DNA of 64,000 nucleotides from positions 27,785,456 through 27,849,455 of the forward strand of contig OZ024875.1 of NCBI GenBank assembly GCA_964017185.1. Direction: 5' to 3'. Source of the stretch: Rugalucina vietnamica (taxonomy: Eukaryota > Mollusca > Bivalvia > Lucinida > Lucinidae). Below, piece by piece: positions 1-11,214 of this stretch. The notes below the pieces were generated by a model. The model saw nothing but the letters and a program-made list of their open reading frames with translations. It searched no databases and was not told where the DNA came from. The stretch's first letter is position 1; each line of letters starts with the position of its first letter. The translations under genes and the position numbers were made by a program.

Positions 1-815
1 AAAACTTCAGAACAATGCAAAGTATCAACTTGATCAATCTACATGTTCAAGAGATATAGACTTATAAAAACATAAACCAAAACTTAAACACAAAACTTCC
101 AAGTCCGTGACCCTGACCTCAAGGTCATCCAGGTGAGTTGTGATGTACAGCATAAAACCCGAGACCAATATCTATCAACATGCAAGTATCAACTTTATCC
201 ATCATCATGTTCAAGAGATTTAGACTTTAACCAAAAAATTTAACACAAAATTTCTAAGTCTGTGACCTTGACCTCAAGGTCACCCAGGGTAGGTCATGAT
301 AGTACTGCATAAAACTTCAGACCAATATCTACCAACATGCAAAGTATCAACTCGATCAATCAACATGGTCAAGAGATATAGACTTAACAAAAACTTAAAT
401 CAAAAACTTAAACACAAAATTTCTTAAGTCTGTGACCTTGACCTCAAGGTCACCAAGAGTGGGTCATGATGGTACTGCATAAAACTTCAGACCAATATCT
501 AGCACCATGCAAAGTATCAACTCAATCCATCAATAAGGTCAAGAGATATAGACTTACAAAAACTTTAACCAAAAACTTAAACACAAAAGTCCGTGACCTT
601 GACCTCAAGGCACCCAGGGTGGGTCATGATGGTACTGCGTAAAACTTCAGACCAATATCTAGCAACATGCAAAGTATCAACTTGATCCATCAACATGGTC
701 AAGAGGTGACTTATAAAAAACTTTAACCGAAAGTGTGACGCGGACGCACACGTAAACGCGCACGACCGAGGTGACTACAATAGCTCTATGCACTTCGTGC
801 AGGCGAGCTAAAAAC
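1..815 (+). mobile_element. Tandem-repeat element, ~153-170-bp units ('pearl'/Helitron-like)
   Basis: Five successive units begin at about 1, 154, 311, 481 and 641, each opening with AAAACTTCAG or a variant and each closing with the palindromic block TGACCTTGACCTCAAGGTCA. The array is cut by the window start and ends near 730. It is followed by a CG-rich tail (GTGTGACGCGGACGC) and a small hairpin (TGCAC-TTC-GTGCA) framed by TAGCTC and GAGCTA at 780-812. A central array of ~160-bp units with a short 3' hairpin resembles the non-autonomous 'pearl' elements described in bivalves and later grouped with Helitrons. The class assignment is inference; the tandem structure is directly visible. Confidence 0.75.
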
Positions 816-1119
816 AAAAATGTTGATTATTATGTGTTATACAAAACTACATGGTGCTTTTTTTTTTATAATGATCCATTGATTTGCTTTAAATGACACG
901 TATTTATAAATCGATTTAAAGTTTGTTTGGTTTTCGTTTTGGTTTGTCAAGTGTTTTTAAGATTGAAATCTTACACAAATTAAACTTCCTCTTCAATATT
1001 TTGTGAGTATATATTTTATTTATTTTCATACTTTTTAAAGCTCCTTCATGTAAGTCAGCAAAAGTGACTTCAACGAAGCAATATCTTACTTCATGCAAGA
1101 TTCAAAGTTCACACTGATA
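816..1119. other. Non-coding spacer, nothing recognised
   Basis: AT-rich DNA between the tandem-repeat element and the first palindromic MITE. The short open frames have no recognisable domain. Confidence 0.5.
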
Positions 1120-1352
1120 CATATGAGCCATCTCTTGGGAAAACCAACAATGTGGTTTCCGAACAGGTCTGACACAAACCGCGCTGCACAGTCACAGAAG
1201 CAGGCTAGAAGCTTGAAATTTCGGATTTAAGAAGAATCTTGAGGAAGTGTATTATCCGTGTAGCGAAAACAAAGGCGCTGAACCGCTGCGAAGCTGATCT
1301 GCGCCTTTGTTTTCGCATATGCAGATTGTTGGTTTTCTCACAAGGTGGCTTT
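1120..1352. mobile_element. MITE with internal palindrome, copy 1
   Basis: The left end (catatgagcc...gaaaaccaacaat, from 1120) and the right end (attgttggttttc...ggct, to about 1350) are inverted copies. Inside, GCGAAAACAAAGGCGC at 1263 faces GCGCCTTTGTTTTCGC ending at 1316, so the centre folds into a hairpin. Relative to the copy at 63143, this one has lost one half of the innermost stem. Two further copies in the window (47796 and 63143) prove it is a repeat family. The superfamily is not determined, since no clear target duplication is visible. Confidence 0.8.
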
Positions 1353-2278
1353 AATAAATCTATAGAACTGATGTCACCCGGCGTCACATGATCATCAAAC
1401 TTGACGTCATTAAAATCATGGCTCTCACGAATGTGATTGGATTATAAACGTCGTGACGACATTGATGCCGTTCCGCTGTAAGAACACACAGTGTGTGTAA
1501 ATGTAATAGCCTTGAGAATTGAAAGTAAATATAAGCAATGAGTTTAATTTTTTAGTTTATTTTTTCTGATTTTTCTGAAGTTCATGGTTTTATGGTTTCC
1601 ACCCAACCCACTGTGGTTCATAGCTCCATGAACATCAGAAAAAAAAAAACACATTAAATTCATTTCTTAAATGAATCACAAGACTTCTCTGCAGTCATTA
1701 CTGAAGTACTGTGTCGGATTAAATATGAGCGAGAGAACAAAAATAGTGATTACGTTTTTTTCACGTTTCTTGTCTACTAGTCTACGAAGGTTTTCTCTCT
1801 TGAATTTAGTTTCATTGAATAACACCCAATCGATATACTTTGACTGTCTTTCACTAGCTATATATAGCTTTGGAAATCATTCGTATTTTGAGCAAAACGG
1901 GATTCCATACACGTGTTATGTTGTTTGTTGTAGTAACAATTCATCTGACATTATAAGTAGTTACGAAATACAATGTACTCTACACCCACATGGTAGAACA
2001 TTTCTGACGGAAATGAATGAAGACTTGTTCGTCATGGAGACGTTGTCGTTACGACACTTACTAAGAAACGATGTCGAGATATTAACATTAATGGCGGTGT
2101 GCGTTTGTTATACGAAAGAAGCATTCGAAAACGGATGAGACGGATTACACGTACATATTAATATATGAATCAGGTTAAGTAGTGTACTTTTAAAACAAAA
2201 AAGTAACTCATAATTTTAAAATTAAATGTTTTACCCAATGTGGTTGATTGAAGGACCTTTTGTGTCAATATGTTATAG
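1353..2278. other. Non-coding spacer with an unassigned 155-codon open frame
   Basis: A 155-codon plus-strand frame runs from 1671 to 2138. Its translation shows no signal peptide, repeats or family motif that I recognise, and no splice or promoter context supports it. The rest is AT-rich. Confidence 0.4.
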
Positions 2279-3458
2279 ATGAGGGTCTGGATGGGGGGTC
2301 CTGGTATTCACTAATCACTAAAAATTTAGCCATTTATTCATTAAAATTTTGGCTTATTCATTAAAATTAGCTTGATTATTCATTAAAATATTACTAGTCA
2401 CGCCTTCTTCGCCCAGCTAATAACCATAAGCAAATAGGTGTTCCCCACCTAAGGCATCCCTTATCTCAAGCCACAAGGACCGATTGTTTTAGCCTTTTAA
2501 ATCTGTTGGGAGTATAATCCCCTCCACCTTAAATACTAAATACCCTGAGTCTTTCTCCTCAATTATGAATACCAAAGGTTATTTAAGAAAAATTGTAACT
2601 TCAGGGGTAAAGGTATAATAAAATGCTGTTGTTTTTATTTAGTAAACTAGTTAGCATAGGAGTAATATGTAATGCATGGATTTGTGCTTGTGCCTAATTG
2701 TACAATACAGTTTTTATTGTCTTAAATACCGAGCGAGCGAAGCGAGCGAGGAAAAAATAATATGTAGCGCCATTTAAATTGCCAGATAGATTGGCATTAA
2801 CATTCTTAGTGCTGCATTGTTTTTGATTGCAAAAGACACTATAATTATGTTCTAAGACAGCAAGATGATGTCCATCCACAGAAAATATTATCATTATTAT
2901 TATAGGGTCGGAACATGCATAATAAGGACAGAGTGGGGTAATAGAATAAAAAGAAAATACATATGCATAAGCAAACGAAACAGTGAAATAGTATCTGGCT
3001 CAGTAAACATCCAGAATGATTTAATTTATTTGTCTCTGCCTTCAAATGACACATTTCTTTTTCAACTGGCCCATGAGGTGAGCCCCTACATGCTTGGCTT
3101 CCAGACATATGTCTTTCCAAACATTCAAGGATTTCTGAAATAAGAATACAACAGTTGAACTAAATTGGGTGTGGGGGTATCCAGACCCCAGACCCTAGAA
3201 AAAAAATCAAATTCTGGAATGTCAGGGAGGCCATCTAAGACAATTCCATAGCCAAATTTTAGCATATTCATTATTCTTTAAAATGTTATTATTCACTATT
3301 CATTATATTACTCTGCTATTCATTAAATATTTACATTTATTCATTATTCTTTAGGACCTCATTATTCACTAATCATTTAATTTTGTGCTCTTTATTCACT
3401 CTCATTAAAATTTTTAGGCCGTTATTCATTAATCATTATACCCCATCCAGACCCTCAT
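2279..3458. mobile_element. ATTCATTA-rich element with 18-bp terminal inverted repeats, copy 1
   Basis: ATGAGGGTCTGGATGGGG at 2279-2296 is matched inverted at 3441-3458. Just inside both ends is a string of TATTCATTA/ATTCACTAATCA motifs in direct, not inverted, orientation. The middle (about 2820-3160) aligns with 22885-23270, showing a second copy. No transposase is visible. The family could be a non-autonomous DNA transposon; its superfamily is unknown. Confidence 0.7.
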
Positions 3459-3460
3459 AG

Positions 3461-3640
3461 ATAATCAACTGATTTTTGTTTCAAATGCAATGTTTTGTAA
3501 ATTAAACCACACTTTCATTGACCTTCCATCACATCCTCACAAGCTGCAACGCGGCGAGTGAGGTCGTGAATCGTGATGAAATATCACCCAAAGTGTGGTT
3601 TAATTTACAAAACACTGCAAACAAAAATCAGTTGATTATA
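3461..3640. mobile_element. 180-bp MITE with ~52-bp inverted arms
   Basis: The left arm ATAATCAACTGATTTTTGTT... (3461-3515) is repeated inverted at 3589-3640 (...AACAAAAATCAGTTGATTAT). The centre carries a further CTCAC/GTGAG stem. It abuts the right end of the ATTCATTA element. This is a complete foldback or MITE without coding capacity. Confidence 0.8.
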
Positions 3641-4636
3641 TCTGTTTTATCATATAGGCTGTAAGATCCGGATCAGCGTGTTACAACTGTGCAGTTGATC
3701 AGTTTCTTTGTCTTACTGTAACTAGTCGTCTAGTTACCTATACCCCCTTCCCCCCTCAGTGGGAATTTTCTACACTATATTTTCGAAAAGTACATTGAAA
3801 AAGCTATCTAACCCTATTTTCTGCTATCTGGAAGTGAAAGCGTTTGCGTTTTACGTCATGTTTTATTATATAACCATAAATATTCAATTTTTGCGTTTTA
3901 ATAATGGGGGTACACATAGAAAATTAAAGAGATTTCAATTGTTTTTATATCCTAAACCATTGAACTTGGTCTCATTTCAATGCTTAGACATATCCCTTGC
4001 ATCCTATGATAAGTAATGGATGATATCTAATTTACATATTTATGAATTTTCATTAAAGCATTTAAATAAAGAGAGAGAGAACCAATTAAAAATCAATTAT
4101 CCCCATAAAAACTAATTTCAGCCCTAAACTATCATTGTGGCTCATTGTTATTGTACCAATAATACTATTGACAATTTTTTGACGTCATGGACCTAAATTA
4201 TCTCATTTGCATTTTCATGAAAATTAATGAAAATGACGAAAATCAAGATCTACAATGGAAAATCTCTTGCCGTTTGAAGGGTTTGCGATGGGTTATAGGA
4301 TGTGCCTTGCACCCTTAGAACAAATGCTCATGGATGCCAGTTTGGTAACAGGATTACTTTAATGCCCATTTGTGTTAAATCAGAGAGTATTCACCCCCAC
4401 CCCTAATAAGCAGAGGAATTAATGTGGTACACCTATATTATATTACCACATGTATCTTGGCTACTGATAGACCTAGATAGCTGAAATATGTATCAAATGA
4501 TTGCTTTGGCAATGTTATATAATCATATAATAAGATATAAATATCAAGCTGACTTTCCTGGTGTTTGAATATTAATGAGTAATAATAAAACTGAGATACT
4601 TTGAGAGAAGTGAACATATATATATAGAAAGGAGAT

Positions 4637-4680
4637 GGGCCATACCGCGGTTTCGGCTACTTAAGCCTCTTCAGTGACCC
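4637..4680 (-). ncRNA. Type I hammerhead ribozyme, copy A (core intact)
   Basis: On the minus strand: stem I GGGUCA pairs with UGGCCC (one U-G); box 1 is CUGAAGA; stem II is GGCU-UAAGU-AGCC; box 2 is GAAA; the minimal stem III is C-CGCG-G; the cleavage triplet is GUA, so the predicted cut falls between + positions 4643 and 4642. All conserved core positions (C3 U4 G5 A6 N G8 A9, G12 A13 A14, U16.1, H17) are present. The very short stem III is typical of PLE and retrozyme hammerheads, which may act as dimers. Confidence 0.88.
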
Positions 4681-5012
4681 TGTAGATTTGGCAACATAGA
4701 GCCAAAGAGAATTACTGTAATTTTGCAACTTTCAACAGGGTAGTCGATACAAAGACTAGTATAATCCAAATGGTGCCAACTATATTAAACGTTGGTTAGA
4801 AAATGATTCTAAACCGATAATAATTTTCTGATTTCTGAGAATACCCTCGCTGATCTCAAAGGACCAAAAGGAAAATATAATCTGCACTATGGCTGATGTA
4901 CGGAGAGACTTTTTAGGGCCGCCACACGGCACAACACCAGCTGCAGTAATAGCAAATAATAATAAAACTGAGATCCTTTAAGAGCAGTGAATATATTAAC
5001 AAGAAAGGAGAT

Positions 5013-5056
5013 GGGCCATACCGCGGTTTCGGCTACTTAAGCCTCTTCAGTGACCC
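5013..5056 (-). ncRNA. Type I hammerhead ribozyme, copy B (core intact)
   Basis: Identical over the 44-nt core to the copy at 4637: GGGUCA/UGGCCC stem I, CUGAAGA, 4-bp stem II with UAAGU loop, GAAA, GUA cleavage triplet. Confidence 0.88.
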
Positions 5057-5372
5057 TATAGATTCAGCAACATAGAGCCAAAGAGAATTACTGTAATTTT
5101 GCAACTTTCAACAGGGTAGTCGATACAAAGACTAGTATAATCCAAATGGTGCCAAATATATTAAACGTTGGTTAGAAAATGATTCTAAACCGATAATAAT
5201 TTTCTGATTTCTCAGAATACCCTCGCTGATCTCAAAGGACCAAATGCACTATGGCTGATGTCCGGGGAGACTTTAGGGCCGCCACACGGCACATCACCAG
5301 CTGCAGTAATAGCAAATAATAATAAAAATAAGAACCTTTAAGAGCAGTGAACATGTTAACGAGAAAGGAGAT

Positions 5373-5416
5373 GGGCCATACCGCGGCTTCGGCTACTTTA
5401 GCCTCTTCAGTGACCC
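5373..5416 (-). ncRNA. Hammerhead ribozyme, copy C (box 2 altered)
   Basis: The same fold, but box 2 reads GAAG instead of GAAA, turning the A15.1-U16.1 pair into a G-U wobble. Stem II is GGCU-AAAGU-AGCC, changed only in the loop. Activity is probably reduced; this is inference. Confidence 0.75.
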
Positions 5417-5746
5417 TATAGATTCGGCAACATAGAGCCAAAGAGAATTACTGTAATTTTGCAACTTCCAACAGGGTAGTCGATACAAAGACTAGTATAA
5501 TCCAAATGGTGTCAAATATATTAAACGTTGGTTAGAAAATGATTCTAAACCGATAATAATTTTCTGATTACTCAGAATACGCTCGCTGATCTCAAAGGAC
5601 CAAAAGGAAAATATAATCTGCACTATGGCTGATGTACAGGGAGACGTTTTAGGGCCACCACACGGCACAACACCAGCTGCAGTAATAGCAAATAATAATA
5701 AAACAGAGATCCTATAGGCAGTGAACCTATTAACGAGAAAGGAGAT

Positions 5747-5790
5747 GGGCCATACCGCGGTTTCGGCTACTTAAGCCTCTTCAGTGACCC
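5747..5790 (-). ncRNA. Type I hammerhead ribozyme, copy D (core intact)
   Basis: The 44-nt core is identical to copies A and B. It is the first ribozyme in the transcript direction and lies at the array boundary, so cleavage here and at each later copy would release unit-length RNAs. Confidence 0.88.
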
Positions 5791-5799
5791 TATATATTA

Positions 5800-8005
5800 G
5801 GAGAACTGTATATTAGACAAAAATAATAAAAATGGAGTATACCGGCAAAATATGCTTATATCTCAACAACCAAAAGCTCTAGAGAGATTAAATTGGTATC
5901 AAATGATTGCTATGACAATGTTCTTTAACCATGTAATAAAATATATACACAAGCAGGCTATCTTAATGCTCAAATATTCAAGAGAAGTTCAGGTATTAGA
6001 AAAAATAACAGATAAAAGAAGGTGGTATACCAACAAAATTGATGATAGCTCAGCAACAGAAAAACTCGAAAGAGCTTAAATGTGTATCAAATGATTCTGA
6101 TACTGTTCTATAATCACATGAGAAGATCCAGAAATAATCAAACTTTCTTGGTGTTCAAATATGGATGAGAACTTTCAACAGTATAGAAAAATCACAGAGC
6201 AATGGAGGGGGTATACCTACAGAAACAGTTATAGCTCAGCAACCAAAAATCATAGAGAGCTGAAATTGGTAACAAATGATTGCTATGATAACACTCTTAA
6301 ACCCTGAAATTTGATACATATACTGTTCGAAAATTGATAAATTCTTTAAATATTAGAGACAAATCACAGAAAATGGAGGGGGTATACCTACGGAAACATT
6401 TATATCTCAGCGACCAAAAGCCATAGAGAGCAGAGATTGGTGTTAAAAGATTGTTATGGCAATTTATGTAACATTGTAATAAGATATATAAACAAGCTGA
6501 CTTTCTTTCTGCTCAAATATTTAAGACATCTTAAGATATACGAGAAAAATCACTTGCAAACGAAGGGGGTATACCAATAAAATTGCTAATATCTCAGTGG
6601 CCAAAAGTTCTAGAGAGCAAAAATGGTATCACATGATTGCTATGACAATATTCAATAACCATATAATAAGATATATAAACAAGCCGTCGTTCTTATTGCT
6701 CAAATATTTAAGAAATCATAAGATATAGGAGAAAAATTACTGGCAAAGGAAGGGGTTATACCAATAAAATTGCTAATATCTCAGTGACCAAAAGTTCTAG
6801 AGAGCTGAAACTGGTATGAAAAGATTGGTATGATAATGTTCTATAATCACGTGATAAGACATATAAATAATTCAACTTTTTTGTTGTTCGAATATTGATG
6901 AAAACTTTAAATATTAGATAAGAATCACTGAAAAATGGAGGGGGTATACCAATAAAACGTTTATATCTCAGCAACCTAAAGTTCTAGAGAGCTGAAATTT
7001 GTATCAAATGATTGCTATGACAATATTCAATAACCATGTTATAAAATATACAAACGAGCTTACTTTCTTTTGGCTCAAATATTTAAGAAAACTTAAAATA
7101 TAACATAAAACAACAGGCAAACGAAGGGGTATACCAATAAAATTGCTAATATATAGGTGACCAAATGCTCTACAGAGCCGAAATTGGTATAAAATGATTG
7201 CTAGGATAATGTTTTACAACCATGTAGAAAGATGTATTAACAAGCTGAATTTCTTGTTGCTCAAATATTTAAGAAAACATAAGATATAGGAGAAAAATCA
7301 CTGGAAAAGGTAGGGGTATACCAATAAAATTACTAATATCTCAGTGACCAAAAGCTCTAGAGAGCTGAAATTGATATGAAATGATTGGTATGATGTGCTC
7401 TATTCATGTGATAAGACATATAAATTATCCAACTTTCTTGTTGTTGGAATATTGATGAGAACTTTAAATATTAGATAAAAATCACAGAAAAAATGGAGGG
7501 GATATACCAATAAAAGTGTTTATATCTCAGCAACCAAAAGTCCTTGAGAGCTGAAATTGGTATCAAATGATTGCTATGACATTATTCAATAACCAAGTAA
7601 TAAAATATATAAACAAGCTTACTTTCTTGTTGCTCAAATATTTAAGAAAACTTAACATATAAGAGACAAAATCACTGACAAACGAAGGGGGTAAACCAAT
7701 TGCTAATATCTAGGTGACCAAATGATATAGAGAGCTGAACTTGTATTAAATGATTGCTAAGATAATGTTCTATAACCATGAGGTAAGACACACAAACAAT
7801 CTGACTTTTAATTTTCAAATATTGATAAAAATTTAAATATTAGGGAAACATAACAAAAAAATGAAGGGGGTATCCCAACAAAAATATAACTCAGCAACCA
7901 AAAGCTCTAGAGATCTGAAATTGGTATCAAATGATTGCTATGATATTGTCCTATAACCGTGTGATATGATATGTGCATAATTCGTTTTTTTTTGCTGTTC
8001 GAATG
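5800..8005 (+). repeat. ~187-bp tandem repeat, about 12 diverged units
   Basis: The landmark GGGGTATACC or a variant recurs at 5837, 6025, 6211, 6382, 6569, 6756, 6944, 7129, 7316, 7501, 7691 and 7870, so the period is 171-190 and mostly 185-188 bp. Each unit continues with ATATCTCAGYRACCAAAAG, CTAGAGAGCTGAAATTGGTA, TCAAATGATTGCTATGA and TCAAATATT.AAGA. Units differ by many substitutions, so the array is old. Related units occur on both strands through the window. The open frames inside are incidental. Confidence 0.9.
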
Positions 8006-8599
8006 TTGTAGTGAAGGTGCCAGATGGGAAAAAGCCACCCAAAAAGCACTTTAGGTGGCCACCTGTTTAGCAAAAATTTCCTTTGTATTGTTGTTTAGTA
8101 CTGTCTTTGGGAAGTATGAAAACCAATGTTTTAATTTTTTTCTGTCTTGCAAAAGTACTTTTATCGTGGGTGAAAATGACATACCCTAGCTTATTTGATC
8201 AGTGACTTCTAGGACAGCCAGCAGATTCCCAAACCATAAGTATGTTGCCTATTTTCATGTTCATGCAACATGTTTTCATTGCAGCTGCTAGTTATTACAT
8301 ATAGTTGCTAGTGAGACTTTTAGCTTTTTTAAACAAAAATAACGTTTCATACGTTACGCTTTAAGGGCGTAACTACGCCATTTTTCAGAGATATCTAAAA
8401 TTTTTATTTTAGATTGTAAAATTATAGTCTTTTTGTTAATATGGATCACTTTGTCTAATTGTTTGGTTCTGCATTAAACTTTAGAAAGTCATAGAATATT
8501 TGAAGATAATGGAAAGCTATAGATCCTTATAGTGTAAATAATTGTCCATAGTGTAACGTTATAAACAGAATAAATCCCTGTATTTGTGTCATTCTATAG
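8006..8599. other. Non-coding spacer
   Basis: AT-rich sequence between the 187-bp array and the next tandem element. No repeats or coding signal recognised. Confidence 0.4.
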
Positions 8600-9350
8600 T
8601 GACACGTCAACTTGAAAATTCATTTTTATCGCACCTGCTTATAGCAGGGTGCGATATAGGAGTCCAAATTTCTGTCCGTCCGTCCGTTCGTTCGTTCGTT
8701 CGTCAACATTTACGTCGAAGTTTGGTTTTCTCGACATCAGAGATAGCTGCGAGTCTGAAACCTTGCATAGTTATTGTCCCTGACATACCATTCAAGCACG
8801 CACCTTAACCTGGTGCCATTGACCTATGTTTCACGGTCCACTGACTTTGAAATTTTTTACGTCGAAGTTTTGTCAATATTTACGTCGAAGTTTGGTTTTC
8901 TCAACATCAGAGATAGCTGCGAGTCTGAAACCTTGCATAGTAATTGTCCTTGACCTACCCTTCAAGCACGCACCTTGACCCGGTGCCCTTGACCTATATT
9001 TCACGGTCCACTGACTTTAAAAAATTTTACGTCGAAGTTTGGTTTTCTCGACATCAGTGATAGCTGCGAGTCTGAAACCTTGCATAGTAATTGTCCTTGA
9101 CATTCCCTTCAAGCACGCACCTTAACCCGTTGCCCTTGACCTATATTTCACGGTCCACTGACTTTGAAAATTTTTATGTCGAAGTTTGGTTTTCTCGACA
9201 TCAGAGATAGCTGCAAGTCTGAAACCTCCTTGACATGTCCTTCAAGCACGCACCTTGACCCGGTGCCCTTGAACTATATTTCACGGTCCGGTCTATTGAC
9301 TTTGCCCGATTCAGGTGCGATATCGACCTCCGCGGGTTTCTTGTATAAAC
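8600..9350 (+). mobile_element. Tandem-repeat element, 147-bp period, CGCACCTG/AGGTGCG ends
   Basis: TCGCACCTGC near 8629 and a second GGTGCGATAT at 8649 open the element. A CCGT/TCGT microsatellite (8676-8703) follows, then units starting TACGTCGAAG at 8711, 8881, 9028 and TATGTCGAAG at 9175 (spacings 170, 147 and 147; the longer one contains a 23-bp partial duplication at 8858). The element closes with AGGTGCGATATCGACCTCCG near 9310-9335. A tandem core between conserved flanks is again the layout of bivalve pearl/Helitron-type elements, though class is inferred. A 74-codon frame inside is incidental. Confidence 0.7.
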
Positions 9351-9489
9351 CTTAATGCCAATATCTACAACAAGTAAGCTAGCAAAATATTGTTTTACAA
9401 AATAAACGTGTTTTACTATTATTTAGCATTTTGTGACATGTAATGTTTGTAACGTAACAGAAGATAATTTTGTCATTAGGTAAGGCTCC

Positions 9490-10260
9490 CAACAAAGAAA
9501 TAGCTTCACAATATCATTTTGGTTAGTCATTTATTTATCTTAAAGAAAACTCAAGCTCGGTCGAATAAGTGATGTTTGCGCTCTGAGCATTGGTGCATTA
9601 TCATGTAACAGGCTGTTACATATATTACCGGTAAAATGAAAATATGATATGACTCTTCTATCCACAGAAAAAGAAAAATGACAGCACTTTATCATTTTAC
9701 TGAAGTTACTCTTAAAATCAGCATTCTGCATGCATTTGCTACATATTAAAGTTGTTTGAACAAACCTCTGACCTCAACTGACTGTAATGTGTATATGTAA
9801 ATTGAAATATCCTTTGAAAAAACACAATGTTAGCTGACATCATTCACTTTTGCGGGTGTTCTACGCATTTTGCCAAAAACAATATATTTATTTACATTAC
9901 CATGTTCAAATGACACACAGTGTTCTTTTTTTCCCTTTCTTATACGTATTGTCTTAAATGAAGTATTCAGCAGTCTAACCCCCAGTCTAATGTGCCAAAT
10001 GATGCATTACTATTTATGAATAACATGTTAATTCTTCGGAATTGTGGTTATATCTTATGGTTTTGATGCTTCCTTGATAGTTGTGTACCAAAGCTCTGGA
10101 AAACTGTTACGACTGTTACCAAGAACCTAAGCTCAGTGATCTTACTGAGTAATGTAACGCATGTAACAAGGTCATTGTCTAGGTGTAATATTTCAAAACA
10201 AGGTGAAGACTTTATGTTTCCTATGAGTAACTTTAAGTCTTTGATATAAAATAAAACAAT
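9490..10260 (+). repeat. GTTACATAT-type repeat, family B, copy 1
   Basis: Aligns over several hundred bases with 36280-36960 and 36980-37640: TATCTTAAAGAA, GATGTTTGC, CTGTTACATAT, TTTATCATTTTACT, TTGTTTGAACAAA, TTAATGAAGTATT, then GTAACGCATGTAAC. It forms the interior of the giant inverted unit here, and the subterminal arms of the 5-kb unit at 36250. Confidence 0.75.
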
Positions 10261-10499
10261 AGATATTACTTATTCATTTCTTAAAATCATGCCCATGTAT
10301 CTATTTATATAATAAAGGCTATTCAAATACCGCCTTTCTGATGCTGAAATATGTAGGGCAGAGACGATAACTTCACATTGAATAAAACAAATAAATACTT
10401 CTATCAATTGTAGTAATCTCAAACTAATTTTCATCAAAGGCATCAATGGGCACAGCACTTTAACCTTAATGTCTAATAAGCAAATCATTTAGTTTGCAT

Positions 10500-11214
10500 A
10501 CTCATGAAGAGGAATAAAAACTTAAGAAATAGCAGAAAGTTTGGAAAATAAGGGACATACCTACAAAATAACAAAGTTTTGTATCTGCACTGTTTATAGA
10601 GCCAGATTGCTTATAGTATTATCAAACAAATGATTAATGCAATGTACTGTTGCCCTCTACCTTTATAGAAATATAATCTTCATGATTATTTTTGAAAATT
10701 AAAAATGAAGAAAACACCACATAACAATTCATGAATTTTAATGAGAACTTCAGAAATGAGAGAAAAAATGCAGAAATCCGAGGGGTAAACCAACAAAATC
10801 ACTTATTTCTCTGCTGGCAATGACCTTTGAGAGCTCAAAATAGCACATCAGCTAATTGCTATTAGAATTTTCTATAGTCAAGTTGCCAGATATACCTTAG
10901 CAACCAAAATACAAGTGTTTTGTTGATGGACACTCTTTTATAGTCTGTCGTTTTCTATTTGTATCGATGTTTTACTTAATATCAATGGGACCAAATCCCA
11001 AAGCATTTGTATAAGAGACCATAATACATTGTCCTAGCTACCCTTTGATGTCAATTTCAACATTCAAAGCCAATGGACATCTGAGATATCAGTGATTTAG
11101 TTTGTATATCCCTTTAGTTTTCAAAAGTTTTCTCTTACTTAGAAGTTTTCATTAATATTCAAGACAAATTAGATCAGAAAATCAGATTACACAGTTATGG
11201 TACATTGTCAAGGC
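10500..11214. repeat. Diverged 187-bp repeat units switching from plus to minus orientation
   Basis: Plus-orientation units occupy 10500-10900 (for example AGGGGTAAACCAACAAAATCACTTAT-like text at 10779). Minus-orientation units follow at 10910-11210 (CATTAATATTCA, then TCAGATTAC, then ATGGTACATTGTC). The Penelope-like element at 11215 is inserted in the minus block, which resumes at about 13470. Confidence 0.65.

Larger units (their letters stand above)
4580..5795 (-). mobile_element. Retrozyme array 1: ~370-bp tandem monomers each with a hammerhead ribozyme
   Basis: About 3.2 near-identical monomers with spacings of 376, 360 and 374 bp each carry a hammerhead core on the minus strand (4637, 5013, 5373 and 5747). 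On that strand the array opens with AGGGTCACTGA and ends in the A/T-rich block before 4580. It interrupts a 187-bp repeat unit: joining the left flank ...ATTAATGAG to the right flank AACTGTATATTAG restores the repeat consensus. ATTAATGAG on the left and ATTAGGAG on the right look like a ~9-bp target duplication with small changes. Known metazoan retrozymes have this layout and are thought to be mobilised by Penelope-like elements. No protein is encoded. Confidence 0.85.

Noticed and set aside
1671-2138. 155-codon plus-strand open frame as a gene
   Set aside because: No recognisable domain, no splice or promoter context, and its composition follows the AT-rich background.
4580-5795. CRISPR-like array or ordinary satellite
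   Set aside because: Units are ~370 bp without spacers, and each contains a full hammerhead fold, so retrozyme explains it better.
5800-8005. Array of regulatory RNAs or genes in the 187-bp repeat
   Set aside because: Units are highly diverged with indels, no hammerhead or tRNA-like fold is visible, and open frames are not shared between units.
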